64,000 bases of DNA from contig OZ244789.1 of the NCBI GenBank assembly GCA_965219705.1, forward strand, positions 3,286,001-3,350,000, read 5' to 3'. The notes beneath the pieces are model-generated. The model saw nothing but the letters and a program-made list of their open reading frames with translations. It did not search any database and had not been told where the DNA came from. Origin of the DNA: JAJECS01 sp965219705. GTDB taxonomy: Bacteria; Chloroflexota; UBA11872. The first letter of the stretch is position 1. Every line of letters starts with the position of its first letter. The position numbers were made by a program, and so were the translations under genes. Shown here in pieces: positions 45,323-53,753 of this stretch.

Positions 45323-45823
45323 CTACGACGCTCGCAGTCGCTGTGCTTCGTCGGAGGAAGGATCGACAAACCGCAGCGATTCCGGATCCGTCAGCCGATC
45401 CGTGAAGATCACGCCATCGAGGTGGTCGATCTCATGCTGAATCGCGCGCGCCAAGAGGCCCGTCGCCTCGCGCCGCAGCGAACGGCCCTCCGCATCCAAC
45501 GCCCGCACTCTGATCGTGACGGCGCGTTCCACCGGTCCGTACCAATTGGGCAGGCTCAGGCAGCCTTCGTCGGCTATCTCGGAACCGCTGCTCCAAACGA
45601 TCTCCGGATTCACCAGCGCCAGCCGGTCGTCATCGACACCCACGACGATCAATCGCCACGGTCGTCCGATCTGGTTCGCCGCCACGCCAACCGCCTGGTG
45701 CTGGTCCATCGTGGCGAACATGTCCCCGATCATGCGACGCACGCCGGGCGTCACGCTGCGAATGCGGCTGGACTTGCGCCGCAGCATCGGGTGGTCGACT
45801 GGGAGAACGGCAAGCACAGGCAT
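45323..45823 (-). CDS. def: Peptide deformylase
   Basis: A 166-residue metalloenzyme removing N-formyl from new proteins. All three motifs are present: GVAANQIG (46-53), EGCLSLP with metal Cys88, and QHEIDHLDG with His130, Glu131 and His134. It lies 10 bases after priA and 27 before fmt, its functional partner. Confidence 0.95.
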   Translation of the reverse strand: MPVLAVLPVDHPMLRRKSSRIRSVTPGVRRMIGDMFATMDQHQAVGVAANQIGRPWRLIVVGVDDDRLALVNPEIVWSSGSEIADEGCLSLPNWYGPVERAVTIRVRALDAEGRSLRREATGLLARAIQHEIDHLDGVIFTDRLTDPESLRFVDPSSDEAQRLRAS

Positions 45824-45833
45824 GCGCGACTAT

Positions 45834-48275
45834 TTATGTCAACTCAATGGGGTCGACGTCAATCGTCCATCCGCGGTGCAACTCCGGCAGGAGCCGCCGG
45901 GCATCCGCGCCGAAGAGCAAGAGCTGCCATACATATTGCCCCCGGCGACGGCGGAGCGCGGCCGGCGCCGGTCCGAGGATCTCGAGGTCCAACGGCCCGG
46001 CGGCGCTGGCGAGTGTCTCGAGCTCCCGCCGCGCCCGCTGCGCCTCCGTCGCCGCCCGACCATCGTCGGCATGCGCGTGCGTCGCGCGAGCCACGGGACG
46101 GAAGGGCGGCAGTCCCTCAGCCTGGCGCTCCGCCAGCTCCGCGCGGAAGAAGTGCAGCGGGCTGCCGGTCTTTAGAGCCTCGGTTACGTGGTGGTTCGGC
46201 ATCACAGTCTGCACGACCATGCCACCTTCCGGCTCACCTCCCGTCACGAGCGATCGCAGCCGCATGAGGCTGATGAACACCCGCTCGGGCGCGAGGAAGT
46301 CAGGAAATCGCAGCCCAATGTCGGCCTGCACGATGCCCAGCAGCGGAGCGCGCAGCGCCTCGCCAAACGCCGCGAGCCGCTGGGTGCCGACGAGCACGTC
46401 GACCCCGCCTCGCAGCGCGAATGCGCTGACCGCGGCCTCCACGTCGTCCGCCGGGCGGTCGCTGTCCACGCGCGCGACGCGGGCTCGCGGAAACAGATGG
46501 GCCACGGCCTCCGCCACGGCCTCGGTGCCGTATCCCCATAGCCGCAGCCGGCGCCCATGGCACACGGGACAATCGCGCGGCGGCTCTTCGCGCCAATTGC
46601 ACACATGGCACTGCAAAACCGCCGCGTCCCGATGCTGGACCAGCCCGGTGCTGCAACGCGGACAGCCGAAGACATGGCCGCAGTCGCGGCATATGGTGAG
46701 CGTGGCCGTGCCCCGGCGATTGACGTAGAGCACCGCGCGACCGTCGTCGTTGAGAACGCGGCGCAGGGCCTCGAACAGCCGCCGCGAGATGACACCGTGC
46801 CTGCCGACCGTGGTCACTCGCCGCATGTCGACCACGTCAACACCGCCATTAGGCCTCAGCATGCTCCACTCAGGTCCGCCATTTCCTTCCGTCTTCGGCG
46901 CCGTCGTGTCGGGCCGCGCACTGACAATCCGCGAGCGCTTGGCCTCGACGTCGAAGAATGCCTCCACGCTGGGCGTTTCCGTTCCCAACAGCAGCGCGCA
47001 GCCGCTCAACTCCGCGAGGCGACTCGCGGTCGTGCGCACGTGGTAGCGCGGTGTGTTGCGGTTCTTGTGACCTGCATCCTCCTCGCGGTCGACGATCACG
47101 AGTCCGAGCGCTGACACCGGGGCGAACACAGCCGAGCGCGTCCCGACCAGCACGTCCACCGTCCCTGCTCGCACGGCCATCCACAGCGCGATGCGCTCGG
47201 CATCCGTCCGCGCCCGGCCGGCCTCCGCGACCTTCGCTGCGACTCGAGCCGCCAGCCAGTCCGCAAGCCGAGCCGCGGTCCGTCCATCCGGAGCTATGAG
47301 GAGCGCTTGGCGACCGCTGCTGACGACGTGATCGATTGCCCGCGCGTAGACCGGCCAGCGGTCCGCCTCGTCGCCCTGGAGCAGAACCACACCCGCGTCC
47401 ACGACGTCCAATATGGCTTGTATCGCGCGCCAGGCGGCCTCATCGGCAGCGACCGTCGGCGGGTTCCGCCGGTTGGGGGCGTCAGCCAGGTACGGCATGG
47501 TTGGTCGCCGCTCGACATGGGCCAGCCCACGTACAACCAGCGCTCGCAAGATCGACGGGCCGACGTCGGCGACATGCAGCGCGCGTGACACGGGGATTGG
47601 CTCGGACTCAGCCTTGAGCACCTGCCAAAGCACCCGTTGCTTGGGGGCGCGAGCCAGAAGCGTGTCGACCGCGCCGGGGTCGTCGACCGACATTGCGGAC
47701 GCCATGCGCTCACCCGCCGGCTGGGGCAGGTGCAGCGAGATGCGCCGCGTGACGAGGCCCATGGCGACGAGCCGGCGGACCCCCGCCCGGGCGGCGGTCT
47801 TGCCGGCAATTCGCCGAATCTCGGCCTCGGACGCTTCCCCGCGCTCGCGGACGAACTCCAGCGCTCGCGTCTCCGCCGGGGACAGCTTCATCTGCGGCTC
47901 AGTGTCAGCGTCAGCGACCGCATAGGTGGACCGGAGATGACGTGCAAGTCCGGGCGGCGCCGCGAGGTTGAGCGCGTCCAGGATCGGTGCGGCGTAGTGC
48001 CGCGCGGTCCAGCCGGCGATCTCGAGATGCGTGGCGTCGACAAGCTCCTCGTCCCAGATGATGTCGAAGATGGGACGGGTCGCCTCGACCGGTGAGGTAT
48101 CGCCCACGCGGATCACCACGGCGTGCGATTGGCGCGTACCGAACGGCACGAGCACCAACTGACCCGGCCGCACTCGCTGCCGAAGCGCCTCTGGAATCTC
48201 GTAGTGGAAAGTCTGCGCGCCGCGCACGTCGCCCGCACCGACGACGACCTCCGCGAACACGGGCGCCATCGTCAC
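45834..48275 (-). CDS. priA: Primosomal protein N' (PriA), ATPase motifs degenerate
   Basis: An 813-residue replication-restart protein. The N-terminal 3'-end-binding domain, GTRSAVFAP (378-386), RYHVR and the eight-cysteine zinc region (CRDC, CPRC, CHVC, CPVC) are intact. The helicase motifs are not: where Walker A GxTGSGKT should be, it reads LLQGDEADRWPVY (298-310), and the DEEH box is DREE (396-399). Actinobacterial PriA proteins show the same losses and are thought to lack helicase activity. Its ATG overlaps the gmk stop by four bases. Confidence 0.9.
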   Translation of the reverse strand: MTMAPVFAEVVVGAGDVRGAQTFHYEIPEALRQRVRPGQLVLVPFGTRQSHAVVIRVGDTSPVEATRPIFDIIWDEELVDATHLEIAGWTARHYAAPILDALNLAAPPGLARHLRSTYAVADADTEPQMKLSPAETRALEFVRERGEASEAEIRRIAGKTAARAGVRRLVAMGLVTRRISLHLPQPAGERMASAMSVDDPGAVDTLLARAPKQRVLWQVLKAESEPIPVSRALHVADVGPSILRALVVRGLAHVERRPTMPYLADAPNRRNPPTVAADEAAWRAIQAILDVVDAGVVLLQGDEADRWPVYARAIDHVVSSGRQALLIAPDGRTAARLADWLAARVAAKVAEAGRARTDAERIALWMAVRAGTVDVLVGTRSAVFAPVSALGLVIVDREEDAGHKNRNTPRYHVRTTASRLAELSGCALLLGTETPSVEAFFDVEAKRSRIVSARPDTTAPKTEGNGGPEWSMLRPNGGVDVVDMRRVTTVGRHGVISRRLFEALRRVLNDDGRAVLYVNRRGTATLTICRDCGHVFGCPRCSTGLVQHRDAAVLQCHVCNWREEPPRDCPVCHGRRLRLWGYGTEAVAEAVAHLFPRARVARVDSDRPADDVEAAVSAFALRGGVDVLVGTQRLAAFGEALRAPLLGIVQADIGLRFPDFLAPERVFISLMRLRSLVTGGEPEGGMVVQTVMPNHHVTEALKTGSPLHFFRAELAERQAEGLPPFRPVARATHAHADDGRAATEAQRARRELETLASAAGPLDLEILGPAPAALRRRRGQYVWQLLLFGADARRLLPELHRGWTIDVDPIELT

Positions 48276-48928
48276 GGCTCGACGGGAGGACCACTCCAGG
48301 GACGCAGCTGCACGGGATCGACGCGCCGGGTATGCGCCCGCGATCGCTCAGCTGTGATGATGGCCCACAGGTGATCTGCCGCGGCTTCGAGCTGGCCCGT
48401 GAGGTTAGGCACGCGATAGTCGGTGTGGGCGGCAAAGTCCATCTCGTAGTCGCGCATGGCTTGCAAGCGCCGCTCGGCTTCGTCCGGCGACTCGGTCCCG
48501 CGTTCTCGAATGCGCCGTATCGCCTCCGCGACTGACGGCGGCTCGATGAAGATCACAATGGCCTCGGGATGCCGTCGCTGCAACTCGCGCGCGCCCTGCA
48601 CGTCGAGCCGCAGCACCACGTCGGCACCGGCTTCGAGCGGTTCCTGGACTTGATGCAGCGGCGTGCCATACAGCCGTCCGTAGACACGCGCGGTCTCGAG
48701 AAACCATCCCTCGCGCTGGCGAGATTCAAACTCGGCCTGATCCAGAAAGAAGTGGTCGCAGCCATCGACCTCTCCCTCCCGAGGGGCGCGCGTGACTGCG
48801 GTCGTCACCCAGGTCACGTCCACACCGCGGCGCCGCAGCGTGCGCAGCACACTGTCCTTTCCCGCCGCGGTCGGCGCAGTCACGAGAAACAGCAGGCCCC
48901 GCGGCGGAGGCGTGGAATCAGGCATCAC
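48272..48928 (-). CDS. gmk: Guanylate kinase
   Basis: A 218-residue P-loop kinase converting GMP to GDP. It shows the P-loop region TAPTAAGKDSV, TTAVTRAPREGEVDGCDHFFLDQAEFE for GMP binding, and LDVQGARELQRRHPEAIVIFI. The P-loop departs from the usual GPSGxGK(S/T): the first Gly is Ala and the residue after Lys is Asp. The GKD form also occurs, as I recall, in Chloroflexota. It overlaps prmC and priA by four bases each. Confidence 0.88.
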   Translation of the reverse strand: MMPDSTPPPRGLLFLVTAPTAAGKDSVLRTLRRRGVDVTWVTTAVTRAPREGEVDGCDHFFLDQAEFESRQREGWFLETARVYGRLYGTPLHQVQEPLEAGADVVLRLDVQGARELQRRHPEAIVIFIEPPSVAEAIRRIRERGTESPDEAERRLQAMRDYEMDFAAHTDYRVPNLTGQLEAAADHLWAIITAERSRAHTRRVDPVQLRPWSGPPVEP

Positions 48929-49803
48929 CGCGGACCTATCGGGCGGAATTCGAGCACGCGCGGGAACCCGGCCAAGTCTCGGTGCACGGCGTGGCCGGAG
49001 AAGCCGGCAGCCGCGGCCAGGGCCGAAACGCGTGCGCGCTGGTCATGGGCCACTTCGAGCAGCAGGGCGAGCGGTTGGGTTCGGGCGCATTGACGCATGA
49101 GCCGCCGGATGACGGCAAGTCCATCGGCGCCTCCGTCCAGCGCCTGGCGCGGCTCCCACGTGGAGACCTCCGGCGCCAGCGTGTCGAGGACGGCGGACGG
49201 CACATAGGGTAGGTTGGCGGCCACCACCGTCTGTGCGGGGCGCAGCGCGCGCAGGCCGTCGGCCCGCATCGGGCACGCGCGAGCGCCCACGCCCCAGGCA
49301 TCGATGTTGCGCCGGGCGACGGCGAGAGCCTCGCGTGACACGTCGGCGGCAATCACCAGCATCTTGGGCATCGCGCGGGCAAGCGCCACCGCCACGGCGC
49401 CCGACCCCGTGCCAACGTCGATCACGGCGCGCGGCCGCAGCTCACGAGCCGCTGCAAGCGTCGCCGCCACCAGCGTTTCCGTCTCGGGACGCGGCACGAG
49501 GACGGCCGAGGTCGTATGGATCGAGCTATCGGCAAACGACTTGCGTCCGACGATGTACGCCACCGGCTCACGCGCCGCACGCCGCCGAACCAAGGCCTCG
49601 AGGCGACGGGATTGGCCCACCGTCAAGCGTCGCTCGCCGGAGATTGGAATCAAGGCTGGATCGACGCCCAACACCTCGCCGAGCAGCACGTTGGCATCCA
49701 GCAGCGGCGTGTCGACGCCCGCCGCGCGCAATTGGGGCACGGCCTGCCGCCGACACTCGTCGACGGTCCGAGGCTTGGCTTCAGTGCACGGCAGCCTGGA
49801 CAC
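48925..49803 (-). CDS. prmC: Peptide chain release factor glutamine N5-methyltransferase
   Basis: About 292 residues. The N-terminal helical domain (TVDECRRQAVPQLRAAGVDTPLLDANVLLGEVLG) binds the release factor. The SAM domain has VIDVGTGSGAVAVALARAMP and the active-site tetrapeptide as NLPY (AANLPYVPSAVL) in place of NPPY. It methylates the GGQ glutamine of PrfA, encoded directly upstream. GTG at 49803 is the nearest usable start and overlaps prfA by 23 bases; a GAGGAG site lies very close to it, so a downstream CTG is conceivable. Confidence 0.9.
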   Translation of the reverse strand: MSRLPCTEAKPRTVDECRRQAVPQLRAAGVDTPLLDANVLLGEVLGVDPALIPISGERRLTVGQSRRLEALVRRRAAREPVAYIVGRKSFADSSIHTTSAVLVPRPETETLVAATLAAARELRPRAVIDVGTGSGAVAVALARAMPKMLVIAADVSREALAVARRNIDAWGVGARACPMRADGLRALRPAQTVVAANLPYVPSAVLDTLAPEVSTWEPRQALDGGADGLAVIRRLMRQCARTQPLALLLEVAHDQRARVSALAAAAGFSGHAVHRDLAGFPRVLEFRPIGPR

Positions 49804-50848
49804 GCTCCTCTGCCGCGCGAGCCTGCAGGGCATCGACCAACCGATCCAAGTCGCCGTCCAATATTCCATCCAGATTGTGCAGCGTCAGTCCGATTCGATG
49901 ATCCGTGACCCGGTCTTGCGGGAAGTTATAGGTGCGGATCTTCTCGCTGCGGTCGCCGGAGCCGATCTGGCCGCGGCGCAACTCACCGCGCTCGGCGGCC
50001 TGGCGCTCGCGCTCCGCCCGCAGCAAGCGCGCCCGCAGGATGGCCATGGCCTTGGCGCGGTTCTGAAGCTGCGATTTCTCATCCTGCATGCTCACGGCGG
50101 TGCCCGTGGGCAGGTGCGTCACCCGCACGGCGGAGTCGGTCGTGTTGACGCTCTGGCCACCGTGACCACTTGAGCGAAACACGTCCACCCGGATATCCGA
50201 GTCGGGGATCTTCAGCTCGATGGCCTCGGCCTCCGGCAGCACGGCAACGCTCGCGGCCGAGGTGTGGATGCGTCCGCTCGCTTCCGTGACCGGCACGCGC
50301 TGCACACGATGGACGCCGCTCTCGTGCCGAAACAGGCCATAGGCCCCCTCGCCAAGGATCCGCAGCGTGCCTTCCTTGAGCCCGCCAATGCCCGTCTCGT
50401 TCACGGCCATCACTTCGGTGCGCAAGCTGCGGCGCTCGGCCAGCCGAACGTACATACGCATGAGCTCCTTGGCGAACAAGCCAGCCTCGTCGCCGCCGGT
50501 GCCGGCGCGTAGCTCGACGATGGCATTACGGTCGTCATCCGGGTCCCGGCCCACGAGCCGCTCGCGCAGGTCGTCTTCAAGCGCGCACAGCTCCGCCTCT
50601 GCCGACGCCAACTCGTCGGCGGCCAGCTCAGCGAGCTCAGCGTCCGGCGAATCGATCAGCTCGCGCGCTTCCTCAAGGCGACCCGTGGTCGCCAGCCATT
50701 GCTCGCGCAGACGAACCAGCGGCGCGAGGCGCGACAATTCCTTCGAGAGCGTCGCGAGCCGAGACGGATCGCTGGTCACCGCCGGGTCCGCAAGCTCGGT
50801 CGTGAGCTCGTCGGACCGCGCGTGCAGCGCGTGCAATCGGTCAAGCAT
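49781..50848 (-). CDS. prfA: Peptide chain release factor 1
   Basis: A 355-residue factor reading UAA and UAG. The GGQ motif lies in SSGHGGQSVNTTDSAVRVTHLPTG, with the coiled N-terminal domain and GRIHTSAASVAVLPE typical of the family. ATG at 50848 overlaps the DUF1385 stop by eight bases and gives the standard N-terminus MLDRLHALHARSDEL. It is followed by its modifying enzyme PrmC. Confidence 0.95.
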   Translation of the reverse strand: MLDRLHALHARSDELTTELADPAVTSDPSRLATLSKELSRLAPLVRLREQWLATTGRLEEARELIDSPDAELAELAADELASAEAELCALEDDLRERLVGRDPDDDRNAIVELRAGTGGDEAGLFAKELMRMYVRLAERRSLRTEVMAVNETGIGGLKEGTLRILGEGAYGLFRHESGVHRVQRVPVTEASGRIHTSAASVAVLPEAEAIELKIPDSDIRVDVFRSSGHGGQSVNTTDSAVRVTHLPTGTAVSMQDEKSQLQNRAKAMAILRARLLRAERERQAAERGELRRGQIGSGDRSEKIRTYNFPQDRVTDHRIGLTLHNLDGILDGDLDRLVDALQARAAEERVQAAVH

Positions 50849-51800
50849 GCGGCACAACCACCGGCTGAACCTGGGGGCGCAGCGATGCGAGCTGCCCCTC
50901 GTCCTCCAGCACGCGATCCATCGCCGCAATCGCCACCTCGACCTGCTCGTCGTCAGGCTCGCGGGTCGTCAAGCGCTGGACCCACATGCCGGGCGCCGCG
51001 ACGAGCCGCGCCAGCGGATTGGAGCGGTACCGCGCCGTCAGCATGATGAGCTCGAACCCGACCCCCGCGATGACCGGCAGCAACGCGATGCGGGACAAGA
51101 CGCGCAGCACGAACGGCGGCCGACCGAGAAACGCGAATACGATGATCGAAATCACCACCAGCATCACCAGAAACGCCGTGCCGCAGCGTGGATGCGCCAA
51201 GCTCTGCCGCTGCACGTTGGCGGTCGTAAGGCGCTCACCGGCCTCCAGGGCATTGATGGTCTTGTGCTCCGCGCCGTGATACATCCAGACGCGCCGAATG
51301 TCAGGCAGCAAGCCGATACCGCCGAGATAGGCGATGAACACCGCCATCCTCACGCCGCCTTCGATGACGTTGCTCACCAGATCGGACTCGACGCTCGCGT
51401 CGGCGAGCGAGGCGAGGACCAGCGGCAGCACGAAGAACAGCGCCACGCCGAGCGCCAGGCCGAATATCAGGCTGCCGGTGACGTAGGTCGAGGCCTCGGC
51501 CTCGTCGGGCTCGGAACCGTCGGCCTCCGCCATCTGCACGCGCGCCGAGAAGCTGAGCGACCGCATGCCGATGACGAGCATTTCCCACACCGCCACGACC
51601 CCACGCAAGAAATAGGCGCGGCGAAGGCGTTGTGACAGTCGTTGAGGGTCGAGCGTCTCCGCCCGCAGCACGATATGTCCGGCGGGATGCCGCACCGCGG
51701 TGGCCAGCGCCTTGCGGCCGCGCATCATCACGCCCTCGAGCACGGCTTGGCCGCCGTAGTTGATGCGAAGCTCGTTGCTCTGCGCGTCAGCCGCCATCAC
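50841..51800 (-). CDS. DUF1385 membrane protein (YqhQ family)
   Basis: A 319-residue protein of unknown function, conserved next to rpmE and prfA in many Gram-positive and Chloroflexota genomes. Signature segments are YGGQAVLEGVMMRG (15-28), MYHGAEHKTINALE and HPRCGTAFLV, with four or so membrane helices between about 105 and 265. No catalytic site is known. It probably shares a transcript with rpmE, prfA and prmC. Confidence 0.88.
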   Translation of the reverse strand: MMAADAQSNELRINYGGQAVLEGVMMRGRKALATAVRHPAGHIVLRAETLDPQRLSQRLRRAYFLRGVVAVWEMLVIGMRSLSFSARVQMAEADGSEPDEAEASTYVTGSLIFGLALGVALFFVLPLVLASLADASVESDLVSNVIEGGVRMAVFIAYLGGIGLLPDIRRVWMYHGAEHKTINALEAGERLTTANVQRQSLAHPRCGTAFLVMLVVISIIVFAFLGRPPFVLRVLSRIALLPVIAGVGFELIMLTARYRSNPLARLVAAPGMWVQRLTTREPDDEQVEVAIAAMDRVLEDEGQLASLRPQVQPVVVPHA

Positions 51801-51856
51801 GTGTGCCGTTGATCGTTCCGCATGCGGCTAGCGGCGCAGGCGCCGCGTATCCGTAG

Positions 51857-52069
51857 CTAAACCTGGGCGCGCGCTCGCCTGCGGCGCCGCTCGAACCGCT
51901 CCACCTGGCCGGCGGTATCGACAAGCCGCTGCTGCCCCGTGAAGAAGGGGTGACATTCGGCGCAAATGTCGACGGTGATCTTGGGAACGGTGGCGCGCGT
52001 CGCAAAGCTGTTGCCACAGGCGCACGTGACGTCGCACGCGACGTAGTCAGGGTGGATATCCGGCTTCAT
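51857..52069 (-). CDS. rpmE: 50S ribosomal protein L31
   Basis: A 70-residue ribosomal protein of the zinc-binding type. The start MKPDIHPDY and the cysteines Cys16, Cys18, Cys36 and Cys39 (CxC and CxxC) are diagnostic. DICAECHPFFTGQQRLVDTAGQVERF is typical. Follows the sugar-1-phosphate transferase reading order on the minus strand, 39 bases away. Confidence 0.96.
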   Translation of the reverse strand: MKPDIHPDYVACDVTCACGNSFATRATVPKITVDICAECHPFFTGQQRLVDTAGQVERFERRRRRARAQV

Positions 52070-52108
52070 GCAGCGTCTCCCGTGGACACCGTCAAAGCTA
52101 TCACAGGG

Positions 52109-53137
52109 TCAGCGCGGCGGCTCGACGCGGCCGCCAATGAGCCGGCGGCGGGGCAAGCGCGCCAGCGCTAGGAGCAGCAGCAGGAGCAGTCCCATCAGGC
52201 CCAAGAACGCGTAGACCTTATTCACGCGCTCAACGAGGAGCGCGATGACGCCCAAACCCGCCGCCAGCACGTAGTAGAGCAGCGCCACCACGGGCTGCGC
52301 CAGCCCCGCCTCCCACAGCCGATGGTGCAGGTGCTGCGCGTCGCGGGCGGAGGGGCTGCCGCCCCGCGCCAGCCGACGCACGATGGACCAGGCGACCTCC
52401 AGGATGGGTACGCCGAGCACGAGCATCGCCGTCGCAATCTTCGCCGGGCCGAGTATGGCAATCACGGCCAGGCTGAACCCCAGAAAGTGAGAGCCGCTGT
52501 CGCCCATGATGATGCTCGCGCGATAAAAGTTCAGTGGCAGGAACCCGAGCGACACCGCGGCCAGCGCCAGCGCAAGCGTCGCGACATCCGGAAGGCCCAG
52601 ACGGCTGGAGAGGATCACGAGCACCAGCGCGGCAATGGTCGAGACGCCGCCCGCCAGCCCGTCCTGGCCGTCCGTGAAGTTGATGGCGTTCATCATGCCG
52701 ACAATCCAAAACAAGGTGAACGGAATCACGATCACCAGCGGCAGGTCGATCACGCCGCCGGCGAGCGGGTTGCTCACCGCGTCGATGCGAATGCCGCAGG
52801 CAATCGGAATAGCGCTCGCCACGAGCTGCGCCAGAATCTTGTCCCGCGGGCGCAGCCCGCGAATATCGTCGACGAGCATCACGGCGACGATCACCGTCGC
52901 GCCGCCGAGAATGCCGGCGAGCGCCAGATCATAGGGACGCGCCACCACCAGCGCCACGACAACAAACGCGGCGTACATCGCCACACCGCCCAGCCGAGGC
53001 ACGGGCTTGGCGTGGATTCGATCCGGCCCGGGCCGATCCAGCCAGCCACGCCGGCGGGCCAGGGTGCGGATTGCCAGTGTGAGCACGAGCACCAGGGGCG
53101 CCCCGATGGCCAGCGCCAGCCAGTTCACGTCCATCAT
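52109..53137 (-). CDS. Undecaprenyl-phosphate N-acetylglucosamine 1-phosphate transferase (WecA/TagO-like)
   Basis: A 342-residue polytopic membrane enzyme of the MraY/WecA superfamily. It has LVDDIRGLRPRDK (Mg-binding Asp pair), NAINFTDGQDGLAGGV, MGDSGSHFLGF and the WecA-type HLHHRL loop; the last favours WecA/TagO over MraY. It starts glycan assembly on undecaprenyl phosphate. ATG at 53137 (or 53134) is chosen; the frame runs on to 53299 through a repeat hairpin and is not family-like there. GlmU, which makes its UDP-GlcNAc substrate, is encoded 2.5 kb away. Confidence 0.9.
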   Translation of the reverse strand: MMDVNWLALAIGAPLVLVLTLAIRTLARRRGWLDRPGPDRIHAKPVPRLGGVAMYAAFVVVALVVARPYDLALAGILGGATVIVAVMLVDDIRGLRPRDKILAQLVASAIPIACGIRIDAVSNPLAGGVIDLPLVIVIPFTLFWIVGMMNAINFTDGQDGLAGGVSTIAALVLVILSSRLGLPDVATLALALAAVSLGFLPLNFYRASIIMGDSGSHFLGFSLAVIAILGPAKIATAMLVLGVPILEVAWSIVRRLARGGSPSARDAQHLHHRLWEAGLAQPVVALLYYVLAAGLGVIALLVERVNKVYAFLGLMGLLLLLLLALARLPRRRLIGGRVEPPR

Positions 53138-53191
53138 GAGCCGAACGCGCGCGGCGCCGAAGACCAGGCAGCGGGTCGACGTGCCTCCGTC

Positions 53192-53211
53192 ATTCCCGCG
53201 AAAGCGGGAAT
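53192..53211. repeat. Hairpin repeat, ATTCCC-N8-GGGAAT type
   Basis: A perfect 8-base-pair stem capped by a GAAA tetraloop (ATTCCCGC-GAAA-GCGGGAAT). The core ATTCCC-N8-GGGAAT is that of a widespread bacterial small repeat (dRS3-like in Neisseria), which in one frame encodes the telltale SRFRGND peptide. I found only this one copy in the window. Confidence 0.65.
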
Positions 53212-53321
53212 CCAGGCCCGGCTCGGCTGGGGACGAATCGAGCCGGCCGCGCTTCCGTCCGCGGCCGACGGGTCGCCACACCGCACGCCGCTGGCGCAAT
53301 GCCTCGCCGCCGAGGGTCGCA

Positions 53322-53351
53322 TTGACCGACGAATCATCCGGCGCCTAAGAT
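53322..53351 (+). promoter_or_regulatory. Sigma70-type promoter facing rpsU
   Basis: TTGACC, 18 bases, TAAGAT: a 5/6 match to the -35 consensus with the same -10 and spacer length as the fakA promoter. Transcription would begin near 53358, leaving a leader of about 140 bases before rpsU. Confidence 0.65.
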
Positions 53352-53372
53352 ATTCGCAGCTGCTGTTAGGCG
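53342..53372. promoter_or_regulatory. Inverted repeat over the rpsU promoter -10
   Basis: Perfect 7-base arms CGCCTAA and TTAGGCG separated by 17 bases. The left arm overlaps the TAAGAT box and the right arm lies just past the expected start site. This is the geometry of an operator or an RNA stem; no regulator is proposed. Confidence 0.4.
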
Positions 53373-53380
53373 GCTGGTGG

Positions 53381-53446
53381 ATGTGGCTGTGCGTCGCCAG
53401 GAGGCACCTTCTTCGATCCCCCCAGGCGTTGATCGCGACCAATTGA
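53381..53446 (+). CDS. Possible 21-residue leader peptide
   Basis: An ATG-to-TGA ORF inside the rpsU leader, encoding MWLCVARRHLLRSPQALIATN in full split as MWLCVARRHLL and RSPQALIATN. A weak GGTGG precedes it. It ends two bases before the terminator stem, as attenuator leader ORFs can. No codon run suggests which amino acid would be sensed, so it may be fortuitous. Confidence 0.2.
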   Translation: MWLCVARRHLLRSPQALIATN

Positions 53447-53448
53447 AG

Positions 53449-53471
53449 CCCGCCCGAGCGGCGGGTCTTTT
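53449..53471 (+). terminator. Intrinsic terminator or attenuator upstream of rpsU
   Basis: Stem CCCGCC-(CGAGC)-GGCGGG, six G-C pairs, followed by TCTTTT. It stands between the promoter at 53322-53351 and the rpsU start, with no other plus-strand gene before it. It should therefore either end a short RNA or attenuate rpsU expression. Confidence 0.7.
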
Positions 53472-53498
53472 ATTGGCGGAAACGCCGAGGAGGAAGTC

Positions 53499-53714
53499 TT
53501 GGTTCATATCACCGTAGGCGCCAACGAGAGCTTCGACGCCGCGCTGCGCCGTTTCAACAAGAAAGTGCAGCAAGAGGGCATTATTACGGAGACTCGCCGG
53601 CGGAGCGCATTTGACAAGCCCAGCGTGCTGCGCAAGAAGAAGGCGGCGGCCAAGCGCCGCAAAGCGCGCCGCGCCGCACTCAAGGCCCTGCAAGCGGAGA
53701 GCCACGCGCTCTAG
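53499..53714 (+). CDS. rpsU: 30S ribosomal protein S21
   Basis: A 71-residue basic protein with the S21 core ANESFDAALRRFNKKVQQEGIITETRRRSAFDKPSVLRKKK (variable within) and a Lys/Arg/Ala-rich tail. It starts with TTG, with GAGGAGGA ending four bases upstream. It heads the rpsU-yqeY-ybeY run, a common order. Expression may be attenuated by the hairpin upstream. Confidence 0.94.
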   Translation: MVHITVGANESFDAALRRFNKKVQQEGIITETRRRSAFDKPSVLRKKKAAAKRRKARRAALKALQAESHAL

Positions 53715-53753
53715 CGCGAGTCCGCGCCCCAGTCGGCGCCTCACAATCGCCCC

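Larger units (their letters stand above)
53138..53498. other. 361-base gene-free region between wecA-like and rpsU
   Basis: The only stretch over 300 bases without a recognised gene. From left to right it holds a short region with no signal, a hairpin repeat (53192-53211), GC-rich unique sequence, a sigma70-type promoter facing rpsU (53322-53351) overlapped by an inverted repeat (53342-53372), a 21-codon ORF (53381-53446), and an intrinsic terminator (53449-53471) 28 bases before rpsU. Confidence 0.7.
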
